A stretch of 35,906 nucleotides of DNA from Bipalium vagum (lineage: Eukaryota; Platyhelminthes; Tricladida; Geoplanidae), in the NCBI GenBank assembly GCA_037834085.1, contig JBBMKC010197275.1, positions 1-35,906 of the forward strand, given 5' to 3'. This document shows positions 33,358-35,906 of this stretch, one piece after another. Within the stretch, counting starts at the first letter, position 1, and every line of letters starts with the position of its first letter. Under the pieces are notes generated by a model. That model was not told where the DNA came from, searched no databases, and saw only the letters and a list, made by a program, of their open reading frames with translations. Both the position numbers and the translations under genes were made by a program.

Positions 33358-34865
33358 CTGGTCGACATAATTATTTATACTTATTGTTTATTTAAGTGAA
33401 TTTATCTCAATTAAGGAATTTGCTGTTGGTTCAATTTTTAAAATATGTCTGTTGTTATCTTCTATGTACTGAGATATATTTCTGAATTGGAAATATATTA
33501 TTTTGTAATTTTGATTATCAATAATGAAATAAGGGACCTAATTTTTTATACCCCTACAGTATCTTATGAGAAGAAAATAAATACGAGCTTAATTAATTAT
33601 ATTTAATTTTTTAATCAACACATTTACCAAACTACTTCTAAAAGTTTTATACAGATTAATAATTACATGTCGTTTTGTGTTATTTATCATATCTGCAGCC
33701 TGATTAATTTTCTGTCGCATTTCAAGTAGGTTTTTCGGCTGCTTCTCAGCATAAACAAAGTCACTGAGCATCTTCCAGACTTTTTCTACTATGTTAATGT
33801 CTGGTGACCTCGAAGGCCAGTCGATGATATTGATATCGTTGGTCTGATAACATTCTTGGGCGATTCTTTTAGTGTGTATCCGGAAACTATTTTGCACCAA
33901 GTTTTCTGGATTCCTCATATTCAAACGAATTGATGGCACAATTAAGGTATTAAATGCTGCTTTGTATTCCTCACCTTTCTGAATGTCTACTAACTCAAGA
34001 AGTAGAATAGGGCCATTAGGACAAGTGATACAAAAGTACATAAATCCACTACCTCTTTTTTGTCTTCGCTGACGGCTTATAACTTTTTTCCCAGCACTGT
34101 ATGTAAACCCAATTTTCATTTTCGTGCATTAAAATAATATTTTACCAATTATCGGACCATATAAGAAGAACCGCTTTTCGTCAACAAAAGCAGTATTTTC
34201 CCACACAATATTTGTGGATATCCATGAAGATACTTTAAAAATTCTGTCAGCTTTATGTTTAGTGGATAATATGATACGTTGTGCTTCCTTTTGGTAATGG
34301 AAATCATGTCGCTGCAACCATCTGGAAACGATTTTTGCGGAGACTGTTAAATTATTATTTCTAAGAATGGTGTTGGCATTTACCTTAATACCATTTTTGT
34401 TTTCTTTTGATATATGCGACCTTAAGATTGTTGTATTTCTTTTACTTATTTTGAATTTGGGACCTTGTTTCTTTTTGTGCCAAACTTTTGGATAATTAAT
34501 TAAATTTTGAATGGCAGACTTCGTTAATCCTAAAATCTTTCTAATTTCTGTATATGTCTTGCCATTTTTTCTTAATTCAATTGTCGTTCTCTTAATTTCT
34601 TTAGAATACATCTATTTAAAGTTATAATTTTTGAATTTAATTATCAAAACTACTTACGGTATAAATAATTATGTCCTTTAAATTGTTAGCATAAATTATA
34701 AATATTGCAAATTATATAAGCAAAAGAATTATAATTAACTTATTTGAATATCCTTAACAAATAAATACATCAAGTTATCATATTTCAAGTTTCATATTCA
34801 TTTTTATAAAAGTAAACAGTTAATTAACATTTTTTAATCGTGGTATAAATAATTATGTCAACCAG
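33358..34865 (-). mobile_element. Tc1-like transposon with IR/DR arms, near full length
   Basis: A 1,508-base element flanked by TA on both sides (33356-33357 and 34866-34867). Outer ends are CTGGTCGACATAATTATTTA (left) and the complement of AATTATGTCAACCAG (right). Related inner copies lie at 33534-33552 and 34658-34680, giving the outer-plus-inner direct-repeat layout known from Tc1/Sleeping Beauty-type elements. One transposase gene, now broken, runs on the minus strand. Complete ends and intact TA duplications suggest a fairly recent insertion, probably into the pogo/Tigger element to its left. Confidence 0.85.
33589..34611 (-). pseudogene. Tc1-like transposase, frameshifted
   Basis: The N-terminal part (34611-34129) starts at an ATG and has the HTH domain (KTYTEIRKILGLTKSAIQNL), a linker with IVSRWLQRHDFHY, and the first catalytic Asp in FVDEKRFF. 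The C-terminal part (34119-33589) has KRGSGFMYF, LVQNSFRIHTKRI, SPDINIVEKVW (catalytic Glu) and the tail. Between them the frame shifts at GPDNW and returns at about 34100, with a stop in the shifted stretch. The second Asp, expected in QDN, reads QNS here, and the spacing to the Glu is 34 residues, as in DD34E transposases. Both the frameshift and the D-to-N change make the protein inactive. The combined length is that of a normal Tc1 transposase. Confidence 0.85.
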
Positions 34866-34989
34866 TATAATTTTATATTTTATATTCTATTTTGTATTTT
34901 ATATTCATTAAACAGATGAGAAGGAAAATTGTTAAAATCAAACTCCGGGTTTTAACTCTTACATAAAACAAATAAATAAAATTACACAG

Positions 34990-35156
34990 AATTATATTTT
35001 GTTTTTGTACATAAAATGAAACAATAAATGATCACTAAAAATGTTTAAAATCAATGTTAAAATGTTATTATTTTGAAGGCTTTCATTGCTTTGGTTGGAT
35101 TGAAGTTTTTGAAGGGTTCGGTTGATTTGGTTGGCCTGAAGGCGAGAGTCTCCACA
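34990..35156 (-). other. possible terminal exon, minus strand
   Basis: After the splice-acceptor-like AATATAATAG, two minus-strand frames stay open: one of about 54 codons beginning CGDSRLQANQINRTLQ, and one of about 24 codons ending SIQPKQ. The DNA here is an imperfect duplication of about 27 bases built on TTGGTTGGxxTGAAG. Repeats can keep several frames open by chance, so coding status is doubtful and no family is recognised. Confidence 0.2.
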
Positions 35157-35629
35157 CTATTATATTAACATAAAAATAATTAATCAAAATTATATAATAT
35201 AATATTATCGTTATGATAAAAATTAAAAATAAGATAAAATCTAATTTTTCTAAAATAGAATCTAATTATAATTCAAGATGTGGTAAGACAGTATTGTAAT
35301 GCTATTATTTTATTATGAACGCTGTCGTACTACCTAGCTCGTAATGTTTACTGACCTATTTACTTTTGTCAAAACGTGTACGCAAATGAATTAATTAAAA
35401 CAACTACGAACAACACTTTATTAACAAAGTAACAAACAAAATGTCTCAAATGATCAAATTGAATTGTCAATAAAATATTTTTTCAATCACACAATCAAAT
35501 ATTTCAATAATTGATCACACCAAAAGTCAAATGTCTTGATAAACAATAATCCTTTAAACAATTAAATTAAAATGTTGATATCAATTAAATTATATAAAAA
35601 AAGAAAGACAAAATAACGATAACCTCATC

Positions 35630-35770
35630 AATTGGGTCGACAACAAGTTCAAAGGGTGGTTTACTGAACCAAATTCCGTTCGCTCAGAAACCCCTTAACA
35701 GTACAGGACTCGTCGTAAGCTCCAGTCCCTGATCTAATCTTGACAATTTAGCTTCATCATTGTCCAGATT
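35630..35770 (-). other. coding-like island, minus strand
   Basis: Base composition is richer in GC than its surroundings. The minus strand is open as SNLDNDEAKLSRLDQGLELT and on to a stop. An overlapping frame is also open (AYDESCTVKGFLSERNLVQ, stop). An AATAAA lies about 220 bases downstream. The sequence could be a 3' exon or part of a mobile element; I recognise neither. Confidence 0.2.
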
Positions 35771-35843
35771 AGATAGTTTTTAGAAAATATTAAATTGCTT
35801 GTTCCTTCTTTTAAAATTAAGTTCGCACTTTTTAATTAATTAT

Positions 35844-35845
<2 letters not shown>

Positions 35846-35906
<61 letters not shown>
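35846..35906. repeat. (ATT)n microsatellite at window edge
   Basis: Uninterrupted ATT/TTA units to the last base, so its full length is unknown. Confidence 0.95.

Larger units (their letters stand above)
34868..35906. other. right-end region, no certain gene
   Basis: Mostly AT-rich. It includes an exon-like minus-strand segment beginning at 35156 after an AATAG acceptor, a less AT-rich island at about 35630-35770 followed on the minus strand by AATAAA near 35420, and an ATT microsatellite running off the edge. I cannot assign a gene or element. An LTR-type element end or the 3' exons of a minus-strand gene are both possible. Confidence 0.4.

Overview
This is a very AT-rich animal window with spliced genes, many introns of about 40-50 bp and dense DNA-transposon debris. 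The three recognisable genes (CLIP-170 family, lipin, DIMT1) are animal-type, and the mobile elements (mariner, Tc1-like, pogo/Tigger, Merlin, solo LTRs, a Polinton-like fossil) fit an invertebrate. I cannot name the lineage. The proteins are divergent, and the lipin is unusually short.

Layout. Bases 1282-8692 (+) hold the 3' part of a CLIP-170/CLIP-190-type microtubule plus-end protein: eleven exons of coiled coil ending in two zinc knuckles and an aromatic C-terminus. Its CAP-Gly end lies upstream of the window. Bases 9760-11752 are transposon relics: a mariner 3' fragment, then a mariner N-terminal half abutting a different Tc1/mariner transposase. Bases 12862-26581 (-) hold a complete lipin (phosphatidate phosphatase) gene. 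I could build ten phase-consistent exons (625 residues) from the N-LIP domain to the catalytic DIDGT motif and C-terminus. Its introns contain a solo LTR (14046-15091), mariner scraps, a Merlin relic, a pogo-like short element (22262-22805) and a TATA-bearing promoter-like site. Bases 27983-29086 (-) hold DIMT1, the 18S rRNA dimethyladenosine transferase, in four exons (321 residues). Between DIMT1 and lipin are exon-like segments (27422-27670) that may be a small unrecognised gene. From 29860 to the end, accessory DNA takes over: a second copy of the solo LTR, a broken Polinton-like core-protein fossil, two tRNA-like relics, and a pogo/Tigger left end interrupted by a nearly full-length Tc1-like element with IR/DR arms (33358-34865). 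The last kilobase has unresolved coding-like islands and a long ATT microsatellite.

The host genes serve unrelated functions (cytoskeleton, lipid synthesis, ribosome maturation); nothing suggests an operon or cluster. The most notable points are the compact lipin lacking the usual middle region, the near-identical zinc knuckles of the CLIP protein, the two LTRs that share everything except an exchanged tandem-repeat leader, a conserved stem-loop in both LTRs, the layered transposon insertions, and a strong 5'-to-3' rise in third-position GC across DIMT1. All exon boundaries were read by eye from reading frame, splice dinucleotides and family resemblance.
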